NCBI GenBank assembly: GCA_946411385.1
Contig: CAMKDV010000002.1
Location: 1 to 64,000, forward strand
Length of the DNA: 64,000 nt
Direction: 5' to 3'
DNA from: an uncultured Bacteroidales bacterium
GTDB taxonomy: Bacteria; Bacteroidota; Bacteroidia; Bacteroidales; Paludibacteraceae
Shown piece after piece: positions 34,119 to 45,200 of the stretch; position 1 is the first letter of the stretch; every line of letters begins with the position of its first letter. Position numbers and translations under genes: made by a program. The notes under the pieces were generated by a model. The model was given only the letters and a program-made list of their open reading frames with translations. It was not told where the DNA came from and made no database searches.

Positions 34119-35570
34119 ATGGAACAAGACAGCATCATACAGGACATCACCTCGCAGGACTACAAGTACGGATTCACCACCGATGTGGATACCGACATCA
34201 TCGGCACTGGTCTGAACGAGGATGTTATCCGGCTCATCTCTGCCAAAAAGAACGAGCCGGAGTGGCTGCTTGAGTTCCGATTGAAAGCCTATCGCAAATG
34301 GCTCACCATGGAGGTGCCGACCTGGGCACATCTTACTATTCCCGAGATCGACTTCCAAGCACTTTCCTACTACGCCGCTCCAAGAACCAACAGCCAAAAG
34401 CCAACGGCCAATGGCCAAACGGAAATCGATCCCGAGATATCCAAGACCTTCGACAAACTCGGCATCCCCTTGGAGGAACGGGCTGCGCTGGCGGGAAACA
34501 TGGCGGTGGATGCCGTGATGGACTCCGTTTCGGTCAAGACCACTTTCCGCGAGACGCTTGCCGAGAAAGGTATCATCTTCTGCTCCATCTCCGAAGCCGT
34601 GCGCGAGCATCCCGAACTGGTCAAGCAGTACTTGGGATCGGTCGTGCCCTATTCCGACAATTTCTATGCCGCATTGAACTCAGCCGTCTTCTCCGACGGA
34701 TCGTTCGTATACATACCCAAGGGCGTACGCTGCCCGATGGAGCTCTCCACCTATTTCCGCATCAATGCGCAGAACACCGGTCAGTTTGAGCGCACCCTGC
34801 TCATTGCCGACGAAGGTGCCTATCTGTCGTATCTGGAGGGATGCACAGCTCCTATCCGCGACGAGAACCAGCTGCACGCAGCTATCGTGGAGATCATCGT
34901 GCACAAAGATGCCGAAGTCAAATACTCCACCGTGCAGAACTGGTACCCGGGTGACAAGAACGGCAAAGGAGGCATATACAATTTCGTAACCAAACGCGGC
35001 ATCACCCACGAGAATGCGCGCCTCAGTTGGACGCAGGTGGAGACAGGCTCGGCTATCACATGGAAATATCCCTCGTGCATCCTGAAGGGCGACAACTCTT
35101 CTGCCGAGTTCTATTCCGTAGCGCTGACCAACAACTATCAGCAAGCCGATACCGGCACCAAGATGATTCATCTGGGCAGCAACACGCGCTCGCGCATCGT
35201 GAGCAAAGGTATATCCGCCGGCAAAAGCCAGAACGCCTATCGCGGACTGGTACGCGTGGCGGCCAATGCACAAAACGCCCGCAACTATTCGCAATGCGAC
35301 TCGCTGCTCATCGGCGACCAATGCGGGGCACACACTTTCCCCGTGATGAAGATAGCCAATCCTACGGCTACCGTCGAGCACGAGGCTACCACATCCAAAA
35401 TTTCCGAGGATCAACTGTTCTACTGCCAGCAACGCGGCATCAAGATGGAAGATGCCGTCGGACTGATCGTCAACGGCTACGCCAAAGAGGTTATGGACAA
35501 ACTGCCCATGGAGTTCGCCGTAGAGGCCCAAAAACTGCTGCAAGTCTCCCTCGAAGGTACCGTAGGCTAA
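34119..35570 (+). CDS. sufB: Fe-S cluster assembly protein SufB
   Basis: This 483-residue SufB scaffold subunit shares the SufBD core: [14 protein letters not shown] near the N-terminus, FIYIPKGV-like [21 protein letters not shown], and the C-terminal EHEATTSKI and [20 protein letters not shown]. With SufC and SufD it assembles Fe-S clusters in the cytosol. The start at 34119 replaces the track start, which runs through tRNA-Cys. Residues about 89-100 contain an unusual Asn/Gln/Lys/Pro-rich insert ([11 protein letters not shown]). SufC and SufD do not follow in this window. Confidence 0.92.
   Translation: MEQDSIIQDITSQDYKYGFTTDVDTDIIGTGLNEDVIRLISAKKNEPEWLLEFRLKAYRKWLTMEVPTWAHLTIPEIDFQALSYYAAPRTNSQKPTANGQTEIDPEISKTFDKLGIPLEERAALAGNMAVDAVMDSVSVKTTFRETLAEKGIIFCSISEAVREHPELVKQYLGSVVPYSDNFYAALNSAVFSDGSFVYIPKGVRCPMELSTYFRINAQNTGQFERTLLIADEGAYLSYLEGCTAPIRDENQLHAAIVEIIVHKDAEVKYSTVQNWYPGDKNGKGGIYNFVTKRGITHENARLSWTQVETGSAITWKYPSCILKGDNSSAEFYSVALTNNYQQADTGTKMIHLGSNTRSRIVSKGISAGKSQNAYRGLVRVAANAQNARNYSQCDSLLIGDQCGAHTFPVMKIANPTATVEHEATTSKISEDQLFYCQQRGIKMEDAVGLIVNGYAKEVMDKLPMEFAVEAQKLLQVSLEGTVG
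34387..34420 (+). repeat. In-frame short repetitive insert in sufB
   Basis: Imperfect repeats of CCAA(C/A)AGCC-type units (AACCAACAGCC, AAAAGCCAACGGCC, AATGGCCAAA) encode a low-complexity stretch inside sufB. Similar repeated AAC/GCC sequences are known as dispersed short repeats in Bacteroidota genomes. Confidence 0.45.
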
Positions 35571-35609
35571 CATCACTTCAAGCCACCGCCCGTACCTCCA
35601 ATTCGGCCA

Positions 35610-35764
35610 CTTTCATCAGGGTTTTATCGAGGTTTTAACAGACTTTTATCGAGGGCATCCTAGACCTTTGCCAAGGTTTTAACAGGGTTTTGTCAGAGTT
35701 TTAACGGGGTTTATCGAGGCATTATCGGTCCATTAACGGTCCATTATCGGGTCATTAACGGGAG
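35610..35764. repeat. Tandem array of about fourteen degenerate 11-bp units
   Basis: Successive 11-mers such as GTTTTATCGAG, GTTTTAACAGA, GTTTTAACGGG, ATTATCGGTCC, ATTAACGGTCC, ATTATCGGGTC and ATTAACGGGAG fill the sufB 3' region. The left half has GTTTTA-type units and the right half ATTAWCGG-type units. A shorter related array is at 59924-59967. No protein is encoded. The region 35571-35806 otherwise contains nothing recognised. Confidence 0.75.
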
Positions 35765-35806
35765 TAATCATCTTTTATTCTCCCATTTACAGTTCTTCCA
35801 GACACA

Positions 35807-35833
35807 AACAAAGCGCCGATGAGGCGCTTTGTT
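35807..35833. terminator. Bidirectional terminator between sufB and the secreted-protein gene
   Basis: Perfect 11-bp arms AACAAAGCGCC and GGCGCTTTGTT surround a 5-nt loop. T-rich flanks suit both directions. Confidence 0.7.
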
Positions 35834-35887
35834 GTAGGTGCAACCACCGGAGCGGAGAGTCCGCTCCGATGGATTGCGATGGATGGT

Positions 35888-38800
35888 TTATTGTACGCGC
35901 GTACCGGTTACGGTGTAAACGACGCCGTCGCGAACGATATAAACCTGACCGTTGCGGATGATCTTCTCGATCTTCGGAGCTACGAAACTGTTGTCGATAG
36001 CAGTGCCGGTACCGGTGCCGGTAACAACGAGAGCTTTCTTAGCCGGAACGATGATCTCGTTCTCGTCGGTAGGAACGCCGTAAGCAACGAGCTTGTTAGC
36101 AGTACTGTTGTTGTAGTTAGCACCGGCGGTAACAACGATGTTGCCTGCATAGTCGAAGCAGAGCGAACCCAGAGCAGCAAACTCGGTGTTGTACTTCGTC
36201 GACTTTGTCAGAGCCGGAGTAGCGTCGTTCCAGGTAACATCATAAACGAGGATATTGCCGTCACCATCAACGATAGCGAGGATATCTTCGTCACGCGAAA
36301 CAGCGCAACCGCCACCAAGCGAACCGGTCAGATCAGCAGTCTCACCTTCGGGCAGAGCAACATAGGTGCGCTCACCGTTGGTGTTGTAGAACTGCAGCGA
36401 ACGAGCGCCGGATGCATTGTTCGGTTTAGCACGTGAGCAAGAGAAGAACGCACCCTTCGATGTCGGGTTGATAACGAACATCTGAGCAGCGTTATCCAAC
36501 AGAGCGAAGGTCATGGTAGGAGCTACATTCCATGTATTGAGAACAGAGCCGTCAGACTGACCCAGCTGATATACATTCACGCCGTGAGCATACAGCGTTG
36601 CACCGGCCGTGCTTGCATCCTCGTTCATAGCGTAGAGAACGGTGTTCGCACCTTCGCCATAAACGCCTACAGCAGCGGTAGACGAACCCATAGCCGTACC
36701 TTCAGCATTGGTCCACAGACCATTGCTTGCCTGAGTACCTTGGAACAAGCAGGTAGCGGTGAGCGTAGCGGGATCCATGACGTAAACGCCGCCGTGACCA
36801 TCGCCCCAGTCGCCAATATATACGGTACCGTCAACAGCAACTGACGGACGACCCATACTTTGCCACTTGGGTTGACCTGCAAGAGTATTGGCGGTGTGAA
36901 CGGTGTAGTCCTGATTGTATACATAGATACCACCCGCACCTGAACCGGCGCGGTTAGCTACGTACATACGTCCGAAGTAGTCCGACTCGGGGCTGTTATC
37001 GATAGCGAGGTGGCACTTCATGAGGCTTTCGCCTTCAGCCAGTTTGTTAAACGAATAAACCGGAGCAGCCTTGAGCTCAACAGCCCAGGTCAGGTTCTCG
37101 CCTTCAGGAATCTCGTTGATAGCAAGCACTTTCGTATTCAGACCTGCAACAGGGTTAGCGATAGCAACACTGCCTATCTCTACACCTTCATTGTAGAATA
37201 TGAAGTTAGCCTCGGCAGGAGCGATGTTGGCGTTGAAGGTGAAGGTGTAGTTGTCACCATCGCGCTCTACGTTCAGTCCGTACGCATAGATCCGACGGTC
37301 AGCCTCGGGAGCAGCCGTAGCCTCGGCGCGTGACGAGAAGAAGACGTTATCAATGAAGTAGCCGTTGAGTGCATAGTAGTTGATCCAACCTATCTGGAAG
37401 ATCTTCGAGATGTCGAGTGCGCTATAGTCAAGCACAACGTGGTTCCACTGGTTGGCAACCAGCGCCGGAGTAGTCTTGTGGTACGGACCGTCAGCAATGT
37501 CTTTGCAAACAGGATAGATATCGATTGTACCGGCAGCCAACGGATAGATATCGAGGTGCAGATACGGATAGCCTGTAGCGTTGAACTCGCTGAACTGCCA
37601 GCCGCACATACCGGTGCCCTTAGCAGCATAGAACAGAGCGTGATCGCCCGTAGCAATCAGACCTTCCGTCTGTACGGTGGGTTCCCACCAAGCAGCGTTG
37701 TAGGTATCCACCTCAGCCGGAACGCGCGTGTAAGCGTCGGAATAGATGGACTTAACCAGCGGAGCCTGGATGGCAGGAGCGGGAGCAGCAGCCGGAGCAG
37801 CAATCGTAGTAGCCGTAACGGCAACAGGCTCAGCAGCGTTGGCGCTTTCGTCCTTGGCAATAACGGAGAAGTTGTACTCAGTAGCAGGAGTCAGACCGGC
37901 AACGGTGATAACGGCGTCAGCACCCGATGCAGCATGACCGGTAGCTACGATCAGTTCGCCTTGGAGAACGCTATAGAGGATAGCACCCGAAGCGTCAGTA
38001 GCGTTAGCCTTGATCTCTACGCTGAAGTACGAAGGATTCTGTGCGATAGCGGTAACATCAGCCGGAGCAGTCTCGTCAACAGCCGGAGCTACGGTAGTAT
38101 AGAAGTATATATTGTTCACCCAGAACGTAATCTCGCGAGCATTGTCAATCTTGATCTGATAAACGTTCGACCAGTCGGTCACGCCTTCAAACTCAGAGAG
38201 AGCAATTTCGATGCTATTCCACTGCTGACCAACGAGGTTCTTGGTAACGCCAACCTCTGCACCACCATGGATAGGCACAACGCGGAGAGATGCATCATTA
38301 GCAATCCAAACGTCAAGGTGAAGTTTCTCCATTGCGGAGCAGTTGAGAGCTGCATCACCTTCGAATGTCAGACCGAAGTAGCCAAGGTTGGTGGTAACAA
38401 ATTTCTTACCAAATTCCTCTTGGGTATATACGGTACCACTTCCCCACTCGCCATAGCCGCAATCAGCATTGTACGTAGCGGAATAAACGGCTTTTACCTG
38501 ATTAGCAGGATACTCGGGAGCAGCAGGAGCAGCCTCCGGAGCAGTCAGGGTTTCTGCAGCGGCACTGCGCTCAACCTTCAGCAAGGTAATGTACATTGTG
38601 GTGTTACCATAACGACCGAAGAAGAGCGAATCCTGATTCGATGCCAGCGTGTAGGTCTGAACTATAGGATCACCAGCCTTGGTACGACCGTTGATCGTAG
38701 AAGCGGAATCCGAACGGAACAGACGCGTTGCACCGTCAGCAGCATATACATCTACTTGAGCATATTTGGTATCATCGCTGTTATTGAATACAGCAGCTAC

Positions 38801-39901
38801 GCTGAGTACATCACCGGCTTTGAAGCCACCTTCTGCCGGCTTGATAGCAACCCACTTGCCGTCAGCATATACATACGAGCTACCAACCTTGATGCCATTA
38901 ACAGTCACCGAGTTGGTATGAATCTTAACAGTACTTTCTTCTACACCGTTTGCGCCCAAGGTTGTAACGCCTACTTTCTCTGCTGCCACAGCAGACCAGT
39001 TGTAGATAGTGGTCACAGCGGGAGCAGCGGGAGCAGCAAATGTAATGCTGTTGAGCACAGCTTCTGACCACTGCGTAGCATTCGTGAGTTTTACCTTATA
39101 ATTACCGGCTTCGGCAACTGTGATAGAACCGATTTCCTTAACACCGGTATCCCATGATTGAGCTTCAGCTACAGCACCGATTTGCGTTGCACCGTCAGCA
39201 GAGAGAAGAGCTACACCATAGGTGTGACCGTTAGGAGCGGTAAAGTCAATAGAAACGGTGTATTCGCCAGCTTCTGCAAAGCTTACATTCCATGTAGCAT
39301 ATTCGCTCGGAGCCGTGCTCGGAGCAAAAGCGATAGCATTGTTCGCTACCGAAGCACCGGAAGACAACAGAGCATAAGCTGGGGTCAGAGTACCGGGAAG
39401 TGCAACAGAAACGCCCTGATAGTCAGCCTCGAATATAACATCTCTGAGTTTCATTGCCGACCAAGCAGTAGCAGCGTGTACGCGTACCTTGTAATTACCT
39501 GCTGCCAAGTCACTCAGATCCAATGCTCCGATAGCGTATTGACCACATTGACCGGATGAGCCTTTGTAACGAATTGCCTTAACCACTTCATCAGATTGGT
39601 TGAGGAGGTCGAGTTGTACGCGCCAACTGTTCGTGTTATAAACAACCACAGCAACGTTGTACTTAATCGGTTGGATTGTTACATCCCATTCAGCATAGAG
39701 AAGGGTGTCATTGGCGCTGTCATGAGCACCCATGTCGAAGTACGTTCCAGCGTAGTCCCCTTCAGCCAATGTGAAGTCCGGCATTCCTTCGGAACGGAAA
39801 CTTACGTTAGAAACATCCAACGTAGCAGGCAGAACAACCGGATCTGCCATCATGCCCGCTGCAAAAAGGATTGCAGCGAAAAAAGAGAGAATCTTTTTCA
39901 T
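35888..39901 (-). CDS. Very large secreted protein with carbohydrate-binding-like, FN3 and propeller-like domains
   Basis: This 1337-residue protein has a signal peptide (MKKILSFFAAILFAAGMMA). It contains repeated CBM6/35-like beta sandwiches (TAWSAMKLRDVIF and TQWSEAVLNSITF at the ends of two modules) and further galactose-binding-like modules. An FN3 domain follows (VTVAGLTPATEYNFSVIAKD-like pattern). A C-terminal region repeats GxVYxxD-type blades suggestive of a beta-propeller. It ends with the tag IIRNGQVYIVRDGVVY, shared with two neighbours and resembling a T9SS sorting tail. It is likely a surface glycan-binding protein. It has its own promoter at 39965-39996. Confidence 0.75.
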   Translation of the reverse strand: MKKILSFFAAILFAAGMMADPVVLPATLDVSNVSFRSEGMPDFTLAEGDYAGTYFDMGAHDSANDTLLYAEWDVTIQPIKYNVAVVVYNTNSWRVQLDLLNQSDEVVKAIRYKGSSGQCGQYAIGALDLSDLAAGNYKVRVHAATAWSAMKLRDVIFEADYQGVSVALPGTLTPAYALLSSGASVANNAIAFAPSTAPSEYATWNVSFAEAGEYTVSIDFTAPNGHTYGVALLSADGATQIGAVAEAQSWDTGVKEIGSITVAEAGNYKVKLTNATQWSEAVLNSITFAAPAAPAVTTIYNWSAVAAEKVGVTTLGANGVEESTVKIHTNSVTVNGIKVGSSYVYADGKWVAIKPAEGGFKAGDVLSVAAVFNNSDDTKYAQVDVYAADGATRLFRSDSASTINGRTKAGDPIVQTYTLASNQDSLFFGRYGNTTMYITLLKVERSAAAETLTAPEAAPAAPEYPANQVKAVYSATYNADCGYGEWGSGTVYTQEEFGKKFVTTNLGYFGLTFEGDAALNCSAMEKLHLDVWIANDASLRVVPIHGGAEVGVTKNLVGQQWNSIEIALSEFEGVTDWSNVYQIKIDNAREITFWVNNIYFYTTVAPAVDETAPADVTAIAQNPSYFSVEIKANATDASGAILYSVLQGELIVATGHAASGADAVITVAGLTPATEYNFSVIAKDESANAAEPVAVTATTIAAPAAAPAPAIQAPLVKSIYSDAYTRVPAEVDTYNAAWWEPTVQTEGLIATGDHALFYAAKGTGMCGWQFSEFNATGYPYLHLDIYPLAAGTIDIYPVCKDIADGPYHKTTPALVANQWNHVVLDYSALDISKIFQIGWINYYALNGYFIDNVFFSSRAEATAAPEADRRIYAYGLNVERDGDNYTFTFNANIAPAEANFIFYNEGVEIGSVAIANPVAGLNTKVLAINEIPEGENLTWAVELKAAPVYSFNKLAEGESLMKCHLAIDNSPESDYFGRMYVANRAGSGAGGIYVYNQDYTVHTANTLAGQPKWQSMGRPSVAVDGTVYIGDWGDGHGGVYVMDPATLTATCLFQGTQASNGLWTNAEGTAMGSSTAAVGVYGEGANTVLYAMNEDASTAGATLYAHGVNVYQLGQSDGSVLNTWNVAPTMTFALLDNAAQMFVINPTSKGAFFSCSRAKPNNASGARSLQFYNTNGERTYVALPEGETADLTGSLGGGCAVSRDEDILAIVDGDGNILVYDVTWNDATPALTKSTKYNTEFAALGSLCFDYAGNIVVTAGANYNNSTANKLVAYGVPTDENEIIVPAKKALVVTGTGTGTAIDNSFVAPKIEKIIRNGQVYIVRDGVVYTVTGTRVQ

Positions 39902-39964
39902 GTTATTAAAAATTGGTTAATAAATATTGGTTAGCATCTATTGTTTTTTCACAACAAAACTTTA

Positions 39965-39996
39965 CAAAGTTACAACTTTTTTTACAAAAATGCAAA
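39965..39996 (-). promoter_or_regulatory. Promoter of the large secreted protein
   Basis: Minus-strand TAACTTTG (39965-39972) and TTTG (39993-39996) are separated by 20 bp. Confidence 0.75.
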
Positions 39997-40108
39997 TTTT
40001 TTTTACAAAAAAATGGGCAACTATGGAATATTTTTGCAATTTTCGTCAAAAATAGCCATAATTGCCCACTTTTTCACTGACGTAAACGACACGACAATCG
40101 GCGTCTAC

Positions 40109-42253
40109 TTACTCGACTTTCTCGGCGAGAATATTGTAGGTCTCACCGTTGCGGCGGATAAGCACCTGACCGTTGCGGATGAACTTCACCGCATTGGTAT
40201 CGGCATTGACGTTATCCACACCCAGTGTAGCTTCGATATAGAAGTAACCGCCGAAGTCTGCCCAGTCAGGATTGCCGGCAGGGCGGAAATAGACAGTCTT
40301 CTGTCCGGAATGTGCCGCATCGACAACGTACTGCTTGCCTATACCTGCGGGATACCAGGTCTCGTCTTCGCCGGAGATACCTACTACCAGGATGCTCATG
40401 CCTGCTTCGAGCTTGGCTTCCACGGTATATTCGCCGGCAACTTCAGCGTTCTCGACGAACATATATTCGTCCATTACAGCCCACTCGGTCATCGAACCTA
40501 CCAGATAATAGGTAGGGGGTTCGGGACATTCGGCTTCCTCGATAACTACATCAAAGATCTCGATGATATCACCGGCTCCTGCAAAGCCGAAATCGAGCAC
40601 AAGTATACCGTTGCTGCCATGCTCGCCTACAACACCTGCTACGACCTCGTCATAGATGAACGTCTCACCGGCACCCAGGTTGATCGATTGGTTCTCGTAG
40701 ATAACATTGGGCGTGTTGTTGTCTTCTTGCCATTTGAGGGTAACGCCGTTGATATCGTTGTTAGCCTTGATCTTGAGCGCTACGCGGTAGCACTTGCCGT
40801 CCTCGGCAGGAATGCCTTGATACTTGACTTGGGCTTTCCACTGTGCATCTTTGTTCTGACGGATGTACACGGTAGCTTTGCCGGAAGCAGCATCGTAGAT
40901 GAGGTAAGAACTCTTTTCTTCCTGCCAATTGGCATCGCCGAACCATGTATCCCATGGTCCGCGGTCAGCAGCCTCGGCGAGGATATAACCTTCGTGCCAT
41001 CCTTCACCACCCTGGCCGTCAGGACGGAAATAGACGGTATACATGCCGGAAGCGGTAACTTGGAAGTTGTTGCCCATGCCGGAGGGATACCAATCGGTAT
41101 CGGCAATGGTGATACCATCCGACTTAACCACCTTGAACTCGTCGCCGGCAAACAGGAGCAGAGACATCATGTACTCGTCGTCGTTCTCCGGGTTCTTTGC
41201 CAGTTTGTACTCAGGAAAAGCCTGCCAATTCGTCATATTACCTACCATATAGTATTCCAATGTAGGAATCCAGCGCGGGTCACCCAGGTCAGACCCATCC
41301 GTAGCAGCACCGAAGACAGGCGAACCACTGCTGATACGCAGGTCACCATTGGCTGCATCAAGGAACAGAGGATCCTGACCGGTGATACAATTGTTCTTGG
41401 TCACGGCGCTGCGAATGCCGTAGCCTTCGTCTTTGACATAGTTGAATACCAAGCAGTTGTCAGCCTCGCCGCCTTCCATGTGGATAGCACGCAGGTTATC
41501 GGTGCTCTCAGGCATGGCGAACACGCAGTTGGACACAACGGCATCGGTGGTCTTAATCTTACCGATAGCGGCATAGTCGGTATTCATCGCCTGCACATTA
41601 TAGAACGTACAATGATCGATGCGCACCTGACCTGTGGTAGCGCGTACATCAATCACACCTGCGCTATATGCGGCGGTATTGGTCGCGATGTTGGCAAAGG
41701 TAGAATTGGTAATGATCAATGCTCCCAGCGTTGCGTACTCCAGGAAGACGCAACTCTTCATGTTGTCATGGAAATAGCAATTGTTGATCACCACCGAGTC
41801 CAACTGACGGTCGGTACGGGTATGGATGATCGAGTTGTTCTGGGTAAAGCCAAAGAACTCGCAGCCTTCGAGGAAGAGTTTCTTACCCTCCGTACCGTCG
41901 GCAGGCACGATGATATTGTCATAACTGCCCAGGTCGCTGAGGTGACCGCAGTCGAACTTGATATTGTAGAACCTGGCTACGCCACCATTCTTGAAACGGA
42001 TAGGCACCTTGGGTTGCACAATCACTTCGGCACCATCCTCCGCCATGACGGTCACATCCTTGCCATGGAAAGCAATATAATCGCTATTCGACTCCACGTA
42101 CGTACCTGCAGCCATGACGATCACATCGCCGGAGCTGGCATTGGCTACCGCCTTGCGCAATGCGTCCGTAGTGCCGGTATTGATATTGATAACATTGGCA
42201 TTCGCTACTAACGCCACCAGCATTGCAGCGAAAAGACTAAATAACTTTTTCAT
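40109..42253 (-). CDS. Secreted beta-helix protein with SusE/F-like modules and C-terminal tag
   Basis: This 714-residue protein has a signal peptide (MKKLFSLFAAMLVALVANA). Residues about 20-330 are a right-handed parallel beta-helix of the DUF4957/DUF5123 pectate-lyase-like type. Two SusE/SusF-like starch-binding-type modules follow, each with YYMVGNMTNW / YYLVGSMTEW and VYFRP, with a CBM-like domain between them. The tail FIRNGQVLIRRNGETY matches the tag on neighbouring proteins. It is likely an extracellular glycan-binding or glycan-cleaving protein. It lies 26 bp downstream of the phosphoesterase gene and is cotranscribed. Confidence 0.78.
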   Translation of the reverse strand: MKKLFSLFAAMLVALVANANVININTGTTDALRKAVANASSGDVIVMAAGTYVESNSDYIAFHGKDVTVMAEDGAEVIVQPKVPIRFKNGGVARFYNIKFDCGHLSDLGSYDNIIVPADGTEGKKLFLEGCEFFGFTQNNSIIHTRTDRQLDSVVINNCYFHDNMKSCVFLEYATLGALIITNSTFANIATNTAAYSAGVIDVRATTGQVRIDHCTFYNVQAMNTDYAAIGKIKTTDAVVSNCVFAMPESTDNLRAIHMEGGEADNCLVFNYVKDEGYGIRSAVTKNNCITGQDPLFLDAANGDLRISSGSPVFGAATDGSDLGDPRWIPTLEYYMVGNMTNWQAFPEYKLAKNPENDDEYMMSLLLFAGDEFKVVKSDGITIADTDWYPSGMGNNFQVTASGMYTVYFRPDGQGGEGWHEGYILAEAADRGPWDTWFGDANWQEEKSSYLIYDAASGKATVYIRQNKDAQWKAQVKYQGIPAEDGKCYRVALKIKANNDINGVTLKWQEDNNTPNVIYENQSINLGAGETFIYDEVVAGVVGEHGSNGILVLDFGFAGAGDIIEIFDVVIEEAECPEPPTYYLVGSMTEWAVMDEYMFVENAEVAGEYTVEAKLEAGMSILVVGISGEDETWYPAGIGKQYVVDAAHSGQKTVYFRPAGNPDWADFGGYFYIEATLGVDNVNADTNAVKFIRNGQVLIRRNGETYNILAEKVE

Positions 42254-42279
42254 ATGCTTATTTGTTATTCTTCAACTTG

Positions 42280-45200
42280 TTACTTCACTTCCTGACCGAG
42301 CATGTCATATACGCGGCCGTTCTTGAGGATAAGGATCTGTCCGTTGCGGATGAACTTCTCGCCCTCCTGCATCTGTACTTCCACATTCTCGAGACCCACG
42401 ATAGGAGCAGTATGCGGCTTGTTGCGGACAATCTTCATCGAGTTCATCAGATCAGCCGTACCGTTGGTATTGGCGATGTACGAATCGACATAGATGCCGT
42501 CGCTCTTCACGGTGAACTTGGTGAACGAAGGAGCACCGGGCTGACCGAACATGCCGGTGAACAGATCGAAGTAGTTCAATACATCATGATGGCTGCCGTC
42601 GTAGAGCAGTTCAGGATCGGTGGTGTACTTCTCCTCCATCTTCTCGCGGCTGTACGGATAATAACGCTTACGTCCGCAGGTAGCGCCGATGAAATACATC
42701 GTACCATCGTCGGTGCAATACGTACCGCCCTTGATACCCGTCATGTTGGTATTGGTATTGACAGCCACATGCGTCGTGTCGGTAACGGCACCTTCGACTA
42801 CGGTACGCGTATCGGGATTAACCGGGCCAATCACCTCGTAGCAGTGGTCGTGACCCTGGATAGCCAAGTCGATCTCGCACTCCTTGATTACGGGCAACAT
42901 GATCTCGCGGAACAGAGGTATCTCGTCGTCAACCGAGTGACCCGAACCGGAGAAGATGTTCTTGTGGGACAGCGTCACACGATACTTGGTATTAGGATGC
43001 AGAGCTATCTGCTCCTTGAACCAGTTGGTAACATCCGTGGAGAGGTAGGTAGACTTCATAGAGGTCTCACCGCTGGACGAACGCCACCAGTCTTGCAACG
43101 AATAGACGAGGAAGAGCACGTCGCCATAAACGAAACTGTAGGTGATGCCATGGAACTGCGGACGATAGGATTCGGGCACAGACATAGCAAAATCGGTATT
43201 GGTATTGAAATGGTAATCGTAGTTGAGTAGCGGGCTGTCGTCATGGTTACCGTCGGTAACTACCATCGGCATCTTCATGATGACGGGCTTGATACTTTCC
43301 TCAAACCAGCGCTCCCACTCCCATTCGGAGTTGGCGTCGGTACCCGTTTCAACAAAGTCACCGGGGAAGAGGCAGAAACGTGCATCGGGCACGGTGTTGG
43401 CGGCTGCGGTAGCGCACCACTTGGCGTTCTCGACATACTCGGCATCCTGAATATGGCTATCCGACATGTAGAGGAACGAATATTCGCCTTGTGACGCATT
43501 CTGCGTGCGGAAATGGCCAATCTTGCTCCAGTGGCCTTCATAACCTACGCGCCAACTGTAAGCAGTGCCCGGCATGAGGTTGGTAGCCATAGCCTTGTGG
43601 CTGACATAACGGAAAGCAGTCTTGGACGGCATACCCGTAGCCTTCAACAGGCCGGAAGTGGAAACAGCATAACGTAGCGGTACGGTGGTAGTAGGTTCTG
43701 CATCGAGCGTGAGCACATCTTCGCCGGCAAAATCAGCTGCGGTAGCATACGCCTTGGCTACGATCTGCACCTTGCCTTCAGTAACACCTTCGTTGGTGAA
43801 CCAAGCGAACGCCATGTTGGTACGCGGATTGCCGTTGATATTAGCCACCATGTTGTACGGCTCTTCTTTGTCAACCAACTGAAGAGCAGCATCATACATA
43901 GCTGCAAGTTTCTCGTCGATAGTAGCAATCATCTCATCGGTAGCAGAGAAACTATCGATACGGGCTGCCTCTTTGGCTACCCAGAACGGGATGAACGACG
44001 GGATGGTGTAGTCCTCAATATTAAACAGCGTATCGGCCATCAGCACCTCTACCGGATAGAGTACAGGAGGTTTGGGCGTAACAACAGCTATTACGGCATC
44101 GGTAAAGCCGCCGTCTACACTCGTGGCACGAATCGTTGTTATACCTTCGCTCACGCCGGTAATCGTACCATGGTTGTCCACCGAAGCGATAGCCGGATTG
44201 TCGCTCACCCAGTTAAGCGTACGGTTGGAAGCATTGCGCGGAGTGAAGATTACACTGACGGCTGCCATGCTCTCCACGTGCAGAGAGATGGTATCCTGAT
44301 AGATATCGAAGCCCTGCAGCGGGATAACAGGCGCATTGGGGTCATACTCGTATGCACCTACATCCGACGCCGTACCTTTCGGACGCGTAACGCCGTTGAG
44401 GTCGGTAGCGGGAGCCTTGGAGTCCAGACCTTTGTCGATAAGGAACGAACCTGCCTCAATCGACCAATCGGCTGCCTGCATCATAGCAATCTCGGCTGCG
44501 TTGGTCGGCACACCGATAAAATTGGTAGGAGCTACGAAGTGCGGACCATCTGCAGCATCGTTATCCGCATTGAGCGTGAGGCTGAGGAACGGCTCGGAGT
44601 TGAAGCCCTGGTCAGCAATATTGTTGCTGGACGGAGCACCGAGAATATAGTTAGCGGGATCGGCAAAACCTTCCTCTGCACGGTTGCCCCACATGACGGA
44701 ATTGAACGTATAACCCTCGGAGTGGATGCCGGCATACTTGGCACCATAGTTGTTGGTGAACGTACAGTTGATCACCTCACCTGCGGGGTTGTACACGCCG
44801 CCGGAGTTAGGCCAACTGTCGCCAGCCGTATTGTTGTAGAGCACACAGTTGCGGATACTACCACCACGGAGCACTACAGAAGCGTACACGCCCTGGCAAC
44901 CACGGATAATACAGTTCTCAATCACGGCACCGGTGTTGTGGATAGCACCACCCGAACTGTTGGCTGTACAAAGTTCGATGAGGCAGTTGCTGATGACGGT
45001 AGGCAAGGTCTTGTCGGCTACATCCACATAGATAGCGCCGCCTGCTGACTGCGAATGGCAGTCGCGCATGATACAGTTGTTCACCGTCATGTTGCCGCGC
45101 ATGTAGAAGGCGCTGCCCGACGACGAATACTCGGCGTGCTCCAGGATCAGACCGTCGAAGAGCAACGGGATAGTGGGTTCAGCCTCAGCCTTGACAAGGA

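Noticed and set aside
37439-39067. 542-codon forward ORF opposite the large secreted protein
   Set aside because: Same antisense codon-bias artefact; serine/arginine-rich without motifs.
39941-42211. 756-codon forward ORF opposite the beta-helix gene
   Set aside because: It is antisense to a gene with signal peptide, recognisable domains and tag. Its length comes from codon bias that avoids TTA, CTA and TCA on the sense strand; the translation has no domain character.
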